DNA of 64,000 nucleotides from Thermodesulfobacteriota bacterium (GTDB lineage Bacteria; Desulfobacterota; Desulfobacteria; Desulfobacterales; Desulfosudaceae): positions 48,653 through 112,652 of the forward strand of contig JBFMDX010000014.1 of the NCBI GenBank assembly GCA_040753795.1, given 5' to 3'. The notes beneath the pieces were generated by a model that searched no databases, had not been told where the DNA came from, and saw only the letters and a program-made list of their open reading frames with translations. The translations under genes were made by a program, and so were the position numbers. How positions within the stretch are numbered: the first letter of the stretch is position 1; the number at the start of each line of letters is the position of its first letter. Shown here one piece after another: positions 8,451-17,013 of this stretch.

Positions 8451-9563
8451 ATGACGCGTGCCTTTCTTCAGGTTGAATCGCTGACCCTTTCCGTGGGCAA
8501 TTTTTCCCTGCGGAACATTCAGCTTTCATGCGGGAAAGGCGAGTATCACGTTCTTCTGGGGCCTACCGGCAGCGGTAAATCCACCTTGATTAAGTGCATG
8601 CTCGGATTATTTCGTATTTATCGCGGCGCTGTTTTCCTGAACGGCCGGGATATCAGCCGCTGTCGGCCCGAAGATCGGCGCATGGGCTATGTGCCTCAGC
8701 ACTATTCTCTTTTTCCTCATTTGACCGTGGAAGAGAACATCCGTTTCGGATTGTTTTCCAGAAAACAGGATCCCGGAACGGCCAACGTTATTGTCGACCG
8801 GTTGTGCGATACGTTTCATATCGGTCATCTCCGCGGCAGAGGCATCCGCCATCTGTCCGGTGGAGAGAAGCAGAAAGTCGCCCTGGCCCGGGCGCTGGCC
8901 ATACAACCCGACCTGGTCTTTCTGGATGAACCGTTTTCCTCCATTGACGAGGGGTCCCGTCGGGATTTGTGGGTGGAGTTAAAAAAGATCATTAATGAAA
9001 TCGGAATGACCGCTTTTCATATTACCCACAACCTGGAAGAAGCTTACAGTCTGGGCGAGAGGTTGTCGGTTATTCTAAACGGTGAAATTCATCAGAGCGG
9101 TGCCAAAAATGAGATTTTCGAGCGACCGGCCACACGGGAAGTGGCCGCCTATCTGAATTATAGGAATATTTTTTCAGGTACGGCCCGCGCCCACACCGCC
9201 GGCACGGTTGTAGATACCGATGCTTTTCGTTTTGTTTTGTCCGGGAAAATTCCCGACGGAGAGAAGGTGGCTCTGTGCATCCGTCAGCAGGATGTGAAAA
9301 TCATCAAGGAAGGGCGCCCGTTGCGGGACCAGTTAAAGGACAATGTTATTGCCGGAGTCATTGTCTCTATATTTTCTTTTCCCGAATACTGCCTGATTTA
9401 TTTTAAGAGCAATAGCAGTTCGCAAGCGTATGACTTTGAAATCAAGCTGCCCCCGTACCTCAGAGAACGGCACGACCTGTTTCCGGGAAAAACAGTCCGC
9501 ATCGCCTTCTGGGAACCCAACATCATTGTTTTTCCCCGCGAAAACCCAGTCGGGTTAGGGTGA
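8451..9563 (+). CDS. ABC transporter ATP-binding protein with C-terminal TOBE-like extension
   Basis: Residues 1-240 form the nucleotide-binding domain: Walker A GPTGSGKST, Q-loop VPQHYSLFPH, signature HLSGGEKQ, Walker B LVFLDEPF and H-loop HITHN. Residues from about 245 to 370 form an extra domain with KVALCIRQQDVKII, resembling the TOBE regulatory or substrate-sensing domain of ModC/CysA/PotA ATPases. SsuB/TauB ATPases, the usual partners of SsuA/SsuC-type proteins, lack it. The combination is therefore hybrid: sulfonate-type binding protein and permease with an anion-type ATPase. The gene follows the permease after six bases. Confidence 0.88.
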   Translation: MTRAFLQVESLTLSVGNFSLRNIQLSCGKGEYHVLLGPTGSGKSTLIKCMLGLFRIYRGAVFLNGRDISRCRPEDRRMGYVPQHYSLFPHLTVEENIRFGLFSRKQDPGTANVIVDRLCDTFHIGHLRGRGIRHLSGGEKQKVALARALAIQPDLVFLDEPFSSIDEGSRRDLWVELKKIINEIGMTAFHITHNLEEAYSLGERLSVILNGEIHQSGAKNEIFERPATREVAAYLNYRNIFSGTARAHTAGTVVDTDAFRFVLSGKIPDGEKVALCIRQQDVKIIKEGRPLRDQLKDNVIAGVIVSIFSFPEYCLIYFKSNSSSQAYDFEIKLPPYLRERHDLFPGKTVRIAFWEPNIIVFPRENPVGLG

Positions 9564-9626
9564 CCGGGCAAGCCAGGTTTAAAAAAGCCTGTCGGTTTTT
9601 CGGCGACTCGAATATACACGCGGCCG

Positions 9627-10187
9627 TCAAGGCGCGGGCTTTTCGAAAATTGTTTTAATGGCGCTGTCCACGTCTTCGGTTTCCAGCGGTACCCGCATGC
9701 TTTCCAGGCAGCGGCCGAGCATGTTGAAGTAACTGCAACAGAGGATCAGGGCAGCCGCGCCGTTGTTACCGTAGCGGTTTTTGATGGCGGCCAGTGATTC
9801 ATCGCCCAGGCGGACGCTGGTAGTGATCTCGTCGGCCACCCGGCAGAGGAGATTGCCTTCCGCGTCCAGGGACCGCACCGGGTTTTCATCACGGATGGCG
9901 CGGATCTCCTCATCCGTCAGGCCGGTCATTTTCCCCACCGTCATATGGTGGCTCCAGGCGTATTTGCAGTTCATCACCCGGACGACGCGCAGCACCGCGA
10001 TTTCCCGCAGGCGGGCGTCGAAATCCGCGCCGGACAGCACCGATCCGGCCAGGTCGAGAAAACCCTTGAAGCTGTTGGTGACCAGGGCCATCATGCGGAA
10101 GGCGTTCAGCGGCGGCAGCAGTTTCAACAGGTCGCCGATTTCCTGCGGCAGTTCTTCTAAAGACGGCAGTTCGATACGGGGTGCCAT
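9627..10187 (-). CDS. Carboxymuconolactone decarboxylase (CMD/AhpD-like) family protein
   Basis: This 186-residue helical protein contains RLREIAVLRVVRVMNCKYAW followed by SHHMTVGKMTGLTDEEI, the central CMD motif. The AhpD-type redox CxxC pair is absent; a single Cys precedes YAWSHH. It is thus more like the gamma-CMD or uncharacterised branch than alkylhydroperoxidase. The ATG at 10187 is preferred because GAGG lies upstream at a suitable distance; an ATG five codons earlier is also in frame. It lies 32 bases downstream of the nucleoside transporter on the same strand. Its substrate is unknown. Confidence 0.82.
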   Translation of the reverse strand: MAPRIELPSLEELPQEIGDLLKLLPPLNAFRMMALVTNSFKGFLDLAGSVLSGADFDARLREIAVLRVVRVMNCKYAWSHHMTVGKMTGLTDEEIRAIRDENPVRSLDAEGNLLCRVADEITTSVRLGDESLAAIKNRYGNNGAAALILCCSYFNMLGRCLESMRVPLETEDVDSAIKTIFEKPAP

Positions 10188-10219
10188 GATATTTTTCCTC
10201 ATTCATTCGGGTTATGGGT

Positions 10220-11467
10220 TTACACAATTAGGCCGATGACTGCGCCGGTCATGCAGGTGGCCATGGTGCCGGCCACGACTGACCGTACTCCCAGGGAAAC
10301 GATCTCATCCCGGCGTTCCGGAACCATGGTCCCCATGCCGCCGATCATGATGCCCAGGCTGCCGGGATTGGCAAAACCGCACAGGGCATAGGTCATGATG
10401 ACCAGGCTTTTGGAGCTCAAGGCGCCTTCCGGCAGACGGGCCATTTCCACATAGGCCAGCAGTTCATTTAAAATGGATTTGGTGCCCATCAGAGTGCCGG
10501 CCGTCACCGACTCGCTCCAGGGGATGCCCATGAGCCAGACCACCGGCGCCATCAGGTATCCCAGCAGGCGCTGCAGGGTGAGCGGATTTCCGTCAGACCA
10601 CGGCAGAAAACTCAATCCCAGGTTGGCCATATAAACCAGGGCCACGAGTACGATCAGCATGGCCACAATATTGATCAGCAGTTGCACGCCTTCGATGGTC
10701 CCCAGGGTAATTGCGTCCATGGAACTTCTGGCGTTCTGCGAAGGAACGACCTTGCCGTCGGTGATGGAACCGGTTTCGGGGATCATGATCTTGGCGATGG
10801 TGATGGAGGCCGGCACACTGATGACCGAGGCCGTCAGAATATGGCCCATGGCTTCGGGAAGCACTTTGCTGAGGAAGCTGGCGTACAGGGCCATGACCGT
10901 GCCGGCGATGCCCGCCAGGCCGCAAGTCATGACGGAAAAGAGTTCGCTGCGGGTCATGGTTTTGAGATAAGGCCGGATCAACAGGGGTGATTCCACCATG
11001 CCGAGAAAGATATTGGAAGCCAGACCGACGCCTTCGGCGCCGCCGATGCCGGTGACCTTGCCCAGAAGCCAGGAGAAAGCGTTGACCATGGCGGGCAATA
11101 CCCGCCAGTAAAACAGGAGCGACGACAGGGCGCTCATGATAAGAATAATCGGCAGGGCCTGAAAGGCGAGAATGAAGGTTGCCTGCGGGTTGGTAATGTC
11201 AAAGGGGGAAGGGGACGTGCTGCCGCCGAGATAGCCGAACACGAAGGATGTCCCCGCGTTGGTGGCTGTTTCAATGGCCAAGATGACCCGGTTGAGCATT
11301 TTAAAAAACTGGATGGATCCGGGAGATTTCAGAAATACCACCGCCAGGGCGAATTGCAGGCCGATACCGATCAAAGGGGTCGTGAAGCGAACCTGTCCCC
11401 GGTTTTCGCTGATCAACCAGGCCAGAAGAACAAATGCGATAATACCCACGGCCCCTTGCAGCATCAT
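10220..11467 (-). CDS. NupC/CNT-family concentrative nucleoside transporter
   Basis: This 415-residue membrane protein has an N-terminal nucleoside_tran domain, a gate domain and a C-terminal transport domain. GTSFVFGYLGG, a long QALPIILIMSALSSLLFYW helix, GLASNIFLGMVESPLLIRPY and YALCGFANPGSLGIMIGGMG match CNT signatures, including the core substrate and sodium-binding stretch. AAGGAG stands six bases before the ATG. CNT proteins import nucleosides with Na+ or H+. The downstream CMD-family gene may be co-transcribed, with no clear functional link. Confidence 0.9.
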   Translation of the reverse strand: MMLQGAVGIIAFVLLAWLISENRGQVRFTTPLIGIGLQFALAVVFLKSPGSIQFFKMLNRVILAIETATNAGTSFVFGYLGGSTSPSPFDITNPQATFILAFQALPIILIMSALSSLLFYWRVLPAMVNAFSWLLGKVTGIGGAEGVGLASNIFLGMVESPLLIRPYLKTMTRSELFSVMTCGLAGIAGTVMALYASFLSKVLPEAMGHILTASVISVPASITIAKIMIPETGSITDGKVVPSQNARSSMDAITLGTIEGVQLLINIVAMLIVLVALVYMANLGLSFLPWSDGNPLTLQRLLGYLMAPVVWLMGIPWSESVTAGTLMGTKSILNELLAYVEMARLPEGALSSKSLVIMTYALCGFANPGSLGIMIGGMGTMVPERRDEIVSLGVRSVVAGTMATCMTGAVIGLIV

Positions 11468-11675
11468 TTTCCGCTCCTTATCTCCCGTTTCCCCTGATGA
11501 TAATGTATTCCAGTAATATAATGGAAGCAGCTTGTTTGTCCATGAAATATACGCTGTTAAGGGATCTGATTTACTTCACCGCCAGATTCAGGTAAATATA
11601 TGGATAAACCGGTTTAATGACACCGGCAACACTCTCTATATGAAACGACCTTTTTCCCCCGGAGAAGACTGATAT

Positions 11676-12647
11676 ATGCCCACATCCAATCTGGAAAGGC
11701 TGCGACTGTTTTATGCCCGTTTCCAGGCCGGAGACCATGTCCTGGTGGTGATTAATGCCGATCCGGATGCTATCGCCAGCGCCATGGCTGTCAGGAGGCT
11801 GTTATGGAAAAAAGTCGCTTCCGTGACCCTGGCCAGCATCAATGTCATGGAGCGGCCGGACAATATCGCCATGGTACGCCTGCTGGATGCCCGGCTTGTT
11901 CATCTTGATAAGGTGGTCATCGGTCAGTATAACCGTTTCGTGATCGTGGATTCCCAGCCGGATCATAACGAGCGATTTTCAGCGTTCAACCCCGATGTAA
12001 TCATTGATCATCACCCGTCAAAAAAGGCACCGGCAGCAGGATATGTGGATGTACGGCCGGAATATGGCGCCACCTCCTCCATGATGATTGAGTACCTGAA
12101 AGCCGCCCGGATTGTGCCGGCCATGAAACTGGCTACGGCGCTTTTTATCGGGATTAAAGTCGATACCGGTGATTTCGAACGGCGAGTGCTGCTTGAGGAT
12201 ATCCGGGCCTTTCAATACATTTACCGGCATACCAATGTGTATCTGGCCCGCCGGATCGAGCAGGAGGAGATCAGCCGGGATTTTTTAAAATATTTTTCAC
12301 GGGCGCTGGACCGTCATGTCATCAGGAAAAATAAGGTGTTTGTTCACCTGGATCAGGTGGACAGCCCGGATGTTTGCGTTATCCTCGCTGATTTTTTCAT
12401 GCGCGTCAGCGCCATCCGCTGGAGTGTTGTTTCCGGTGTTTATGACGGCAAACTGGTGGTGATTTTCAGAAACGACGGTGTCAGCCGGAACGCCGGCAAA
12501 ACAGCCGCCAGAATCTTCGGAGCCATGGGGCCGGCCGGCGGTCACAAGGGGCTGGCCAGGGCCGAAATTGATATGGATGCTTTTTCGAAAACGACCGGAA
12601 TGAAAATCGGGCGGGATATCCAGGAATGGATCGTCCGGCAGTTTTAG
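11676..12647 (+). CDS. DHH-family phosphoesterase (NrnA/RecJ-like)
   Basis: This 323-residue protein has the two-domain DHH plus DHHA1 layout. Motif I reads INADPDAIASAMA (a DxDAxxSA form), motif III is IIDHHPSKK, and KVDTGDFER supplies another metal-binding Asp. The C-terminal GPAGGHKGLARAEI is the DHHA1 GGH motif. Relatives degrade short oligoribonucleotides, pAp or cyclic dinucleotide products with Mn2+. Which of these applies cannot be told from sequence alone. It stands alone on the plus strand and ends at a strong bidirectional terminator. Confidence 0.88.
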   Translation: MPTSNLERLRLFYARFQAGDHVLVVINADPDAIASAMAVRRLLWKKVASVTLASINVMERPDNIAMVRLLDARLVHLDKVVIGQYNRFVIVDSQPDHNERFSAFNPDVIIDHHPSKKAPAAGYVDVRPEYGATSSMMIEYLKAARIVPAMKLATALFIGIKVDTGDFERRVLLEDIRAFQYIYRHTNVYLARRIEQEEISRDFLKYFSRALDRHVIRKNKVFVHLDQVDSPDVCVILADFFMRVSAIRWSVVSGVYDGKLVVIFRNDGVSRNAGKTAARIFGAMGPAGGHKGLARAEIDMDAFSKTTGMKIGRDIQEWIVRQF

Positions 12648-12694
12648 CTGTTTTGAGTCACTGGTCCCGGTTTTTCCCGGGCGTGAGTTTTTGG

Positions 12695-12742
12695 AAAAAG
12701 TCCGGGGAACAACAGCTTATGCCGTCGTTCCCCGGACTTTTT
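12695..12742. terminator. Bidirectional intrinsic terminator
   Basis: A perfect 16-bp stem, AAAAAGTCCGGGGAAC at 12695-12710 and its complement at 12727-12742, encloses a 16-base loop. The T-run on the right and the A-run on the left let it act in both directions. It separates the convergent DHH gene and the six-gene exported-protein locus. Confidence 0.85.
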
Positions 12743-12748
12743 TGCTGA

Positions 12749-13840
12749 TTACCTGGAGAAATACAGCGTCCAGCCGATATTGTTATCGACCATGGTAAAG
12801 GCGTCGGAATCCCCGCTGGCCGTGCCGTTATAGACCGCGCCGCCGTCAAAATTAAGCGTCAGGGTTGTTCCGACCAGAGTCCACTGCCCGTTACCGACGG
12901 AATCAGTGGTCGAATTATCCGGAAGGATGCTGTGCAGATTGTAGGTAAACGAACCGTTATCATTGAAATTCATGTCACCGGATGTTGTCCAGTCATAGAT
13001 GGAATTGCCGGTAACCGACCACGGACCGGTGATGGTCCTTTCCGTCAAATCCTCCGGCTGTTTGTTCCCACCGCCGCCTCCGCCACCACCGGACAGGGCG
13101 ACGGCCGTTCCGCCAACCACCGCGGCTGCGGCGACACCGGTTCCCACAATCGCCGCGGTTGACCATCCGGCGGTCGCTCCAATGGCCGCTGCACCGTATT
13201 TGGCGCTGTCGGCCACTTCGGTGATAACGGCCCTGTCATAAAAGCCGTTCATCGGTACCTCGGCCGTGTTCATCTCGGTCTGAACCGTCAAGGGGTTTGC
13301 CTCATCGGCGGTCTGGAATTCGGGCAACTTCCTGCCGTGGTTGGTACGAAGCTGGCGGCGGAGCAGTTCGCAGTCCTCAATACCTTCCTGCATGGTGTCC
13401 AGCCGCACTTCCTTGACCTGGCTGGCGTCCTTCCACTGGGCAGCCTCTTCGGTCTGGCCTTCTTCCAGCGTATACACCTGTGACCGGGCGACTTTCTTGT
13501 CTTTGTCCACGGCTACAAACAGGTACTCTACCGCTTCGGAATTTACCCAGGGGGCGGGCAGCACTGCCTGATAGTTTCCATTGCCCTTGTCAAACATGTC
13601 GACAAAAGCAAAGTTCTGGTCGTTTTTCGTTTTAAAGTAGCACCGGGCGGTCAGCAGACCGCCGTCGCTCTGGATGGCGGCATCCAGGTTGATCCGGAAG
13701 CCGGGGATATAATTGCCTTCCGGAGCGGTGTGGCTGATTTCGGCGGCAGCCAGAGCGGAAGCTCCGCTGGTGAAAAGGGCCAGCGCCAGGTACAACACAA
13801 GGGGTGCCCACTGAACACGACGGTTTATTGTTTGATTCAT
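12749..13840 (-). CDS. Exported protein: N-terminal conserved domain, TM segment, Gly8 linker, beta-rich C-terminus
   Basis: This protein of about 363 residues is paralogous over its first two thirds to the gene at 13865-15166. A signal peptide ends near ALAAAEI. Residues about 30-150 form a conserved beta-rich module (YIPGFRINLDAAIQS, VNSEAVEYLFVAVDKDKKVA). The next module holds QEGIEDCELLRRQLRTNHGR. Near residues 225-245 an Ala/Val/Gly-rich hydrophobic helix runs straight into eight glycines. The remaining roughly 110 residues (GPWSVTGNSIYDWT, GQWTLVGTTLTLNFDGG) look like a small lipocalin-like beta domain. The ATG at 13840 has a GAGG six bases away; a GTG four codons upstream does not. It is the last gene of the locus. 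No function is recognised. Confidence 0.7.
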   Translation of the reverse strand: MNQTINRRVQWAPLVLYLALALFTSGASALAAAEISHTAPEGNYIPGFRINLDAAIQSDGGLLTARCYFKTKNDQNFAFVDMFDKGNGNYQAVLPAPWVNSEAVEYLFVAVDKDKKVARSQVYTLEEGQTEEAAQWKDASQVKEVRLDTMQEGIEDCELLRRQLRTNHGRKLPEFQTADEANPLTVQTEMNTAEVPMNGFYDRAVITEVADSAKYGAAAIGATAGWSTAAIVGTGVAAAAVVGGTAVALSGGGGGGGGNKQPEDLTERTITGPWSVTGNSIYDWTTSGDMNFNDNGSFTYNLHSILPDNSTTDSVGNGQWTLVGTTLTLNFDGGAVYNGTASGDSDAFTMVDNNIGWTLYFSR

Positions 13841-13864
13841 AATATGCCTCACCTCATGTTCAAA

Positions 13865-15166
13865 TTACCGGGTAAAGGTGTAGTTACCGTGAGAGTAAGT
13901 ACTCATGTAAAAGCTCTCGGAGTCTCCGGATGCAAAGCCATCCCAGGTGGACATACCTGAAAAGGTGATGATCAAGGCACTTCCGGATAAAGACCAGGTC
14001 CCGGTGCCGCTGCCGGTGTTCTGTCCGTCCGCGTCCACGACGTTATAAGTGTGAGTACCGTTACTGTTGAAGGTAATATCGCCCCAGCGGTGAATACCGT
14101 CATAACGATAACCGTCAAAATTCCAGAAACCCACGATGGTGTCCGAAGTTAACGGCTCGGGGCCGGTACTGCAGCCTTCGTCGATCTGTCCGTCGCCGTC
14201 ATTGTCGATGCCGTCGCCGCAGACTTCCGTGGTGGTACTGCAGCCTTCGTCGATCTGGCCATCGCCGTCATTGTCGATGCCATCGCCGCAGATTTCCGTG
14301 GGGCCGGTGCCGCAACCTTCGTCGACCTGTCCATCGCAGTCATTGTCTATATTGTCGCCGCAGACTTCCGGGGTGCAGTTGTTGTTATGATGGCCGCCGC
14401 CGCCGCCACCGCCGCCGGAAAAAGCGGCAATCGTGCCGCCTACCGCGGCGGCGCCAAGAACACCCGCTCCAACCCAGAAAGCCGTGCTGTGGCCGCCGGC
14501 GGTGCCGAGGGCAGCAGCGCCATACTTGGCGCTGTCAGGGACTTCGGTAATGACGGCTTTGTCATAGAAGCCGTTCAACGGGACCTGGGCCGGGTTCATT
14601 TCGGTCTGAACCGCCAGGGAGTTGGCGTCATCGGCGGTCTGGTACTTGGGAAGCTTTTTACCGTGGCTGGTTCTCAATTGACGGCGGAGCAGTTCGCAGT
14701 CTTCAATGCCTTCCTGCATGGAGTCCAGCCGCACTTCCTTGACCTGGCTGGCGTCCTTCCACTGGGCAGCCTCTTTGGTCTGGCCTTCTTCCAGCGTGTA
14801 AACATCGGACCGGGTAACCTTCTTGTCCTTGTCCACGGTCACAAACAGGTATTCCACCGCCTCGGAATTCACCCAGGGAGCGGGCAGGACGGCCTGATAA
14901 TTTCCGCCGCCTTTGTCAAACATGTCGACGAAAGCGAAGTTCTGGTCATTTTTCGTCTTGAAATAGCAGCGGACGGCCAGCAGACCGCCGGCGCTCTGGA
15001 TGGCGGCATCCAGGTTGATCCGGAAGCCGGGGATGTAATTACCTTCCGGAGCGGTGTGATTGATCACGGTGGCGGCCAGGGCGGACGTTCCGCCGGTGGA
15101 AACGACCAGCACCAGGGTCAGCAGAAAGAGTATCCACCGCACATGACGATAATTTTTTTGCTTCAT
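13865..15166 (-). CDS. Exported paralogue with Gly8 linker and three DGxDNDxDGxxDE calcium-type repeats
   Basis: This 433-residue protein shares the N-terminal architecture of its downstream neighbour: signal peptide, YIPGFRINLDAAIQS module, QEGIEDCELLRRQLRTSHGK, then a hydrophobic helix and polyglycine. After the glycines it inserts three tandem Cys-bounded acidic repeats of the form CGDGIDNDGDGQIDEGC (MopE or thrombospondin-3-like; probable Ca2+ binding). It ends in a beta-rich domain (GFWNFDGYRYDGIHRWGDI). GGAGG lies six bases before the ATG at 15166. A 24-base gap separates it from the next gene. The repeats and Gly linker suggest an extracytoplasmic calcium-stabilised protein; this is inference. 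Confidence 0.72.
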   Translation of the reverse strand: MKQKNYRHVRWILFLLTLVLVVSTGGTSALAATVINHTAPEGNYIPGFRINLDAAIQSAGGLLAVRCYFKTKNDQNFAFVDMFDKGGGNYQAVLPAPWVNSEAVEYLFVTVDKDKKVTRSDVYTLEEGQTKEAAQWKDASQVKEVRLDSMQEGIEDCELLRRQLRTSHGKKLPKYQTADDANSLAVQTEMNPAQVPLNGFYDKAVITEVPDSAKYGAAALGTAGGHSTAFWVGAGVLGAAAVGGTIAAFSGGGGGGGGHHNNNCTPEVCGDNIDNDCDGQVDEGCGTGPTEICGDGIDNDGDGQIDEGCSTTTEVCGDGIDNDGDGQIDEGCSTGPEPLTSDTIVGFWNFDGYRYDGIHRWGDITFNSNGTHTYNVVDADGQNTGSGTGTWSLSGSALIITFSGMSTWDGFASGDSESFYMSTYSHGNYTFTR

Positions 15167-15306
15167 TTCCTTCCTCCATTTTTTGTTCGGATGGTTGTCA
15201 TCCATTGTTATGATGTTTATCTGTTAAAACCTCAACAGGATTTGATTAAAATTTTCAAAAACCTTGCACCCTTCCACCCGCACCCTGGACCTTGCCCTTA
15301 TCTATT

Positions 15307-16026
15307 TTAATGTTTGAAATACTGGGGAGGAATGGTCTTGCAAAGTTCAACCACGCTCCGGTAAATACAGTCCCGAAGACAGAGCTCCAGTGGAGTGTTC
15401 ACGAACATTTCCAGTTGCGCGGGCATTTTCACTCCCGTGAAAACCGCCGCCGTGCTGCTTTTCCCGGATGAGGCGGAACCCGAAAAGTGAGCCGTGGCAA
15501 TAACCTGGCCGCTGGCCGCGTCAACCGCCCGCACGTCGATGTCGGCCCGGGCTTCATGATAGGTGCCGCCGACCGTCAATGGAATCCAGGGCGCCTTGAC
15601 CCGGAGGCCGGCGCCGCCGCCCTCAAGCGCGGTCAGTGTCCCGTAAATCATCACTTCGGCCGGGTCCAGCTGCCCCTGTTCCAGAATGGTATCCGGATCG
15701 GCCATAAAAGAGTCGGAAAGCAGCAACTCGGCGCTGATCCCCTGGGGATCCGACCGGTCTACCAGGATAAAATAATTGCTCTCAAAAAGGGCCGTCTGGA
15801 GCATCTCCTGAAGCCCGTTTTTAACGTCATCCGGCGCGCCGGGCACTTCCATGGCGAAATCCTCGACCGCCGCCATGCATTTGGCGCCCTGATAAGCGGA
15901 CCCCAGGGGGATATCGAATTCCTCCGCCGCGACTGATGCCGGAGGGATCAAAAGCAACACCCCGATCACAAATGTCAGCCCGAAGAGGATTTTCTTCCAG
16001 GAGGCGTGATCAGCGATCATGTTCAT
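15307..16026 (-). CDS. CsgG-like exported protein (non-lipoprotein type)
   Basis: This roughly 239-residue protein resembles the CsgG/HfaB/LpoB-like superfamily: AVEDFAMEVPGAPDDVKNGL followed by QEMLQTALFES, FILVDRSDPQG, MIYGTLTALEGG, ADIDVRAVDAASGQVIA and LRDCIYRSVVELCKTIPPQY. CsgG is the outer-membrane secretion channel for curli; related proteins regulate peptidoglycan or flagellar assembly. Unlike its paralogue at 20854-21591 it has no lipobox Cys; the hydrophobic segment ends IPPASVAAEEF. The start is uncertain: several in-frame ATGs (16020, 16026, 16041) overlap the 3' end of the upstream gene and none has a good ribosome-binding site, so translation may be coupled. Confidence 0.68.
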   Translation of the reverse strand: MNMIADHASWKKILFGLTFVIGVLLLIPPASVAAEEFDIPLGSAYQGAKCMAAVEDFAMEVPGAPDDVKNGLQEMLQTALFESNYFILVDRSDPQGISAELLLSDSFMADPDTILEQGQLDPAEVMIYGTLTALEGGGAGLRVKAPWIPLTVGGTYHEARADIDVRAVDAASGQVIATAHFSGSASSGKSSTAAVFTGVKMPAQLEMFVNTPLELCLRDCIYRSVVELCKTIPPQYFKH

Positions 16027-16996
16027 CTCGATCATGCTCATAGCGATTATACCATGTTTTCCGGTTCGGATAGGGGTAACCATAATATCTCCGATCGCAG
16101 TCGTCATATCGTCTCACGCATGGGGGAGGGTAATAGGGGTAGCGTGGATTGTAATAGTAATCATCATAACGTCTCCGGTCCTGGCGTTCCATCATGAGCT
16201 CGAGGAAATTCTCGTAGTAGACGTCAAAATATACCGGGCCATCAGATTGATTGCCAGCGTCCACTTGATTCTCGAAGTCAGTGGAGGAAAAATCATATGG
16301 GCCGCCGTCGTCCTCTTCGGTGTCTTCCAGTTCGGACACGGGAGACTCGGCCGGATCCGCCAGTTCGATATAATCAATGTAAATGTGGGAGCCGCGCCGC
16401 AGGGAGGTGTGCCCCTGAATTTCAATGTCCACCCGCCGGTCCATGTACCCGGAAAGGTTGAGGACAATATCCCGCCAGCCGTCACGGTCGGAAATGACCA
16501 CATCGCCCCCCAGGGGTTTGTCATCCACCAGAACCCGCAGGTTCCATTCCCCACGGGGGGTACGGTTGGCGCAGGCGCCGATAAGAAGCGCGGCGGTGGC
16601 CGGGGTGACCTTCACGTTCCGCTGCAAAATTCGGGCGGGCTTGTAATCGCTTTCCGGATAAAGGTAAAGGATGCCCATGCGGCCCGGATGGGGAACGGCG
16701 TCGCCCATGCGGGGAGGACGATCATAGAACCCGGCCTTGCCGCCGCCGGGAATCATCACGGCGGTATGGGTGACGTCCCAGTCTCGCACCCAGGGTTCGT
16801 CCGCCCGGCTCACATCAATAAGCTGCCGGGACCGGGGCGCGGTGGCGGGCAGGGCCCGGTTCTGGGCAGCCGCTGCCGTCTGGAAAAGCAGGACGAGCAG
16901 CACGCAGAGCGGCAGGATTGTGCCCGGAAGATGAAACCCCTTCCCTCGCCTTTTGATCGTGCCGGATTCGGTTCCGGCGTAGCATGAAGGTATCAT
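16010..16996 (-). CDS. Exported protein with Tyr/Arg/Asp-rich C-terminus
   Basis: This 328-residue protein is not a family I recognise. A signal sequence (TILPLCVLLVLLFQTAAAAQ) is followed by a beta-rich middle region (residues about 70-215) reading like a carbohydrate-binding or jelly-roll fold: WNLRVLVDDKPLGGDVVISD, IVLNLSGYMDRRVDIEIQGH and HIYIDYIELADPAE. An acidic linker (EDTEEDDGG) leads to an extreme tail of alternating Tyr, Arg, Asp and Pro (RRRYDDYYYNPRYPYYPPP). It begins 17 bases after the 1265-residue gene and overlaps the second CsgG-like gene, so it belongs to the same operon. The tail could mediate surface adhesion or polymer packing, which is speculation. Confidence 0.65.
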   Translation of the reverse strand: MIPSCYAGTESGTIKRRGKGFHLPGTILPLCVLLVLLFQTAAAAQNRALPATAPRSRQLIDVSRADEPWVRDWDVTHTAVMIPGGGKAGFYDRPPRMGDAVPHPGRMGILYLYPESDYKPARILQRNVKVTPATAALLIGACANRTPRGEWNLRVLVDDKPLGGDVVISDRDGWRDIVLNLSGYMDRRVDIEIQGHTSLRRGSHIYIDYIELADPAESPVSELEDTEEDDGGPYDFSSTDFENQVDAGNQSDGPVYFDVYYENFLELMMERQDRRRYDDYYYNPRYPYYPPPCVRRYDDCDRRYYGYPYPNRKTWYNRYEHDRDEHDR

Positions 16997-17013
16997 TCCC
17001 GATTATTCCATAC

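Noticed and set aside
16019..16987. 322-residue plus-strand frame
   Set aside because: Antisense to the Tyr/Arg/Asp-rich exported protein; composition is an artefact of that gene, and signal peptide plus operon context support the minus strand.
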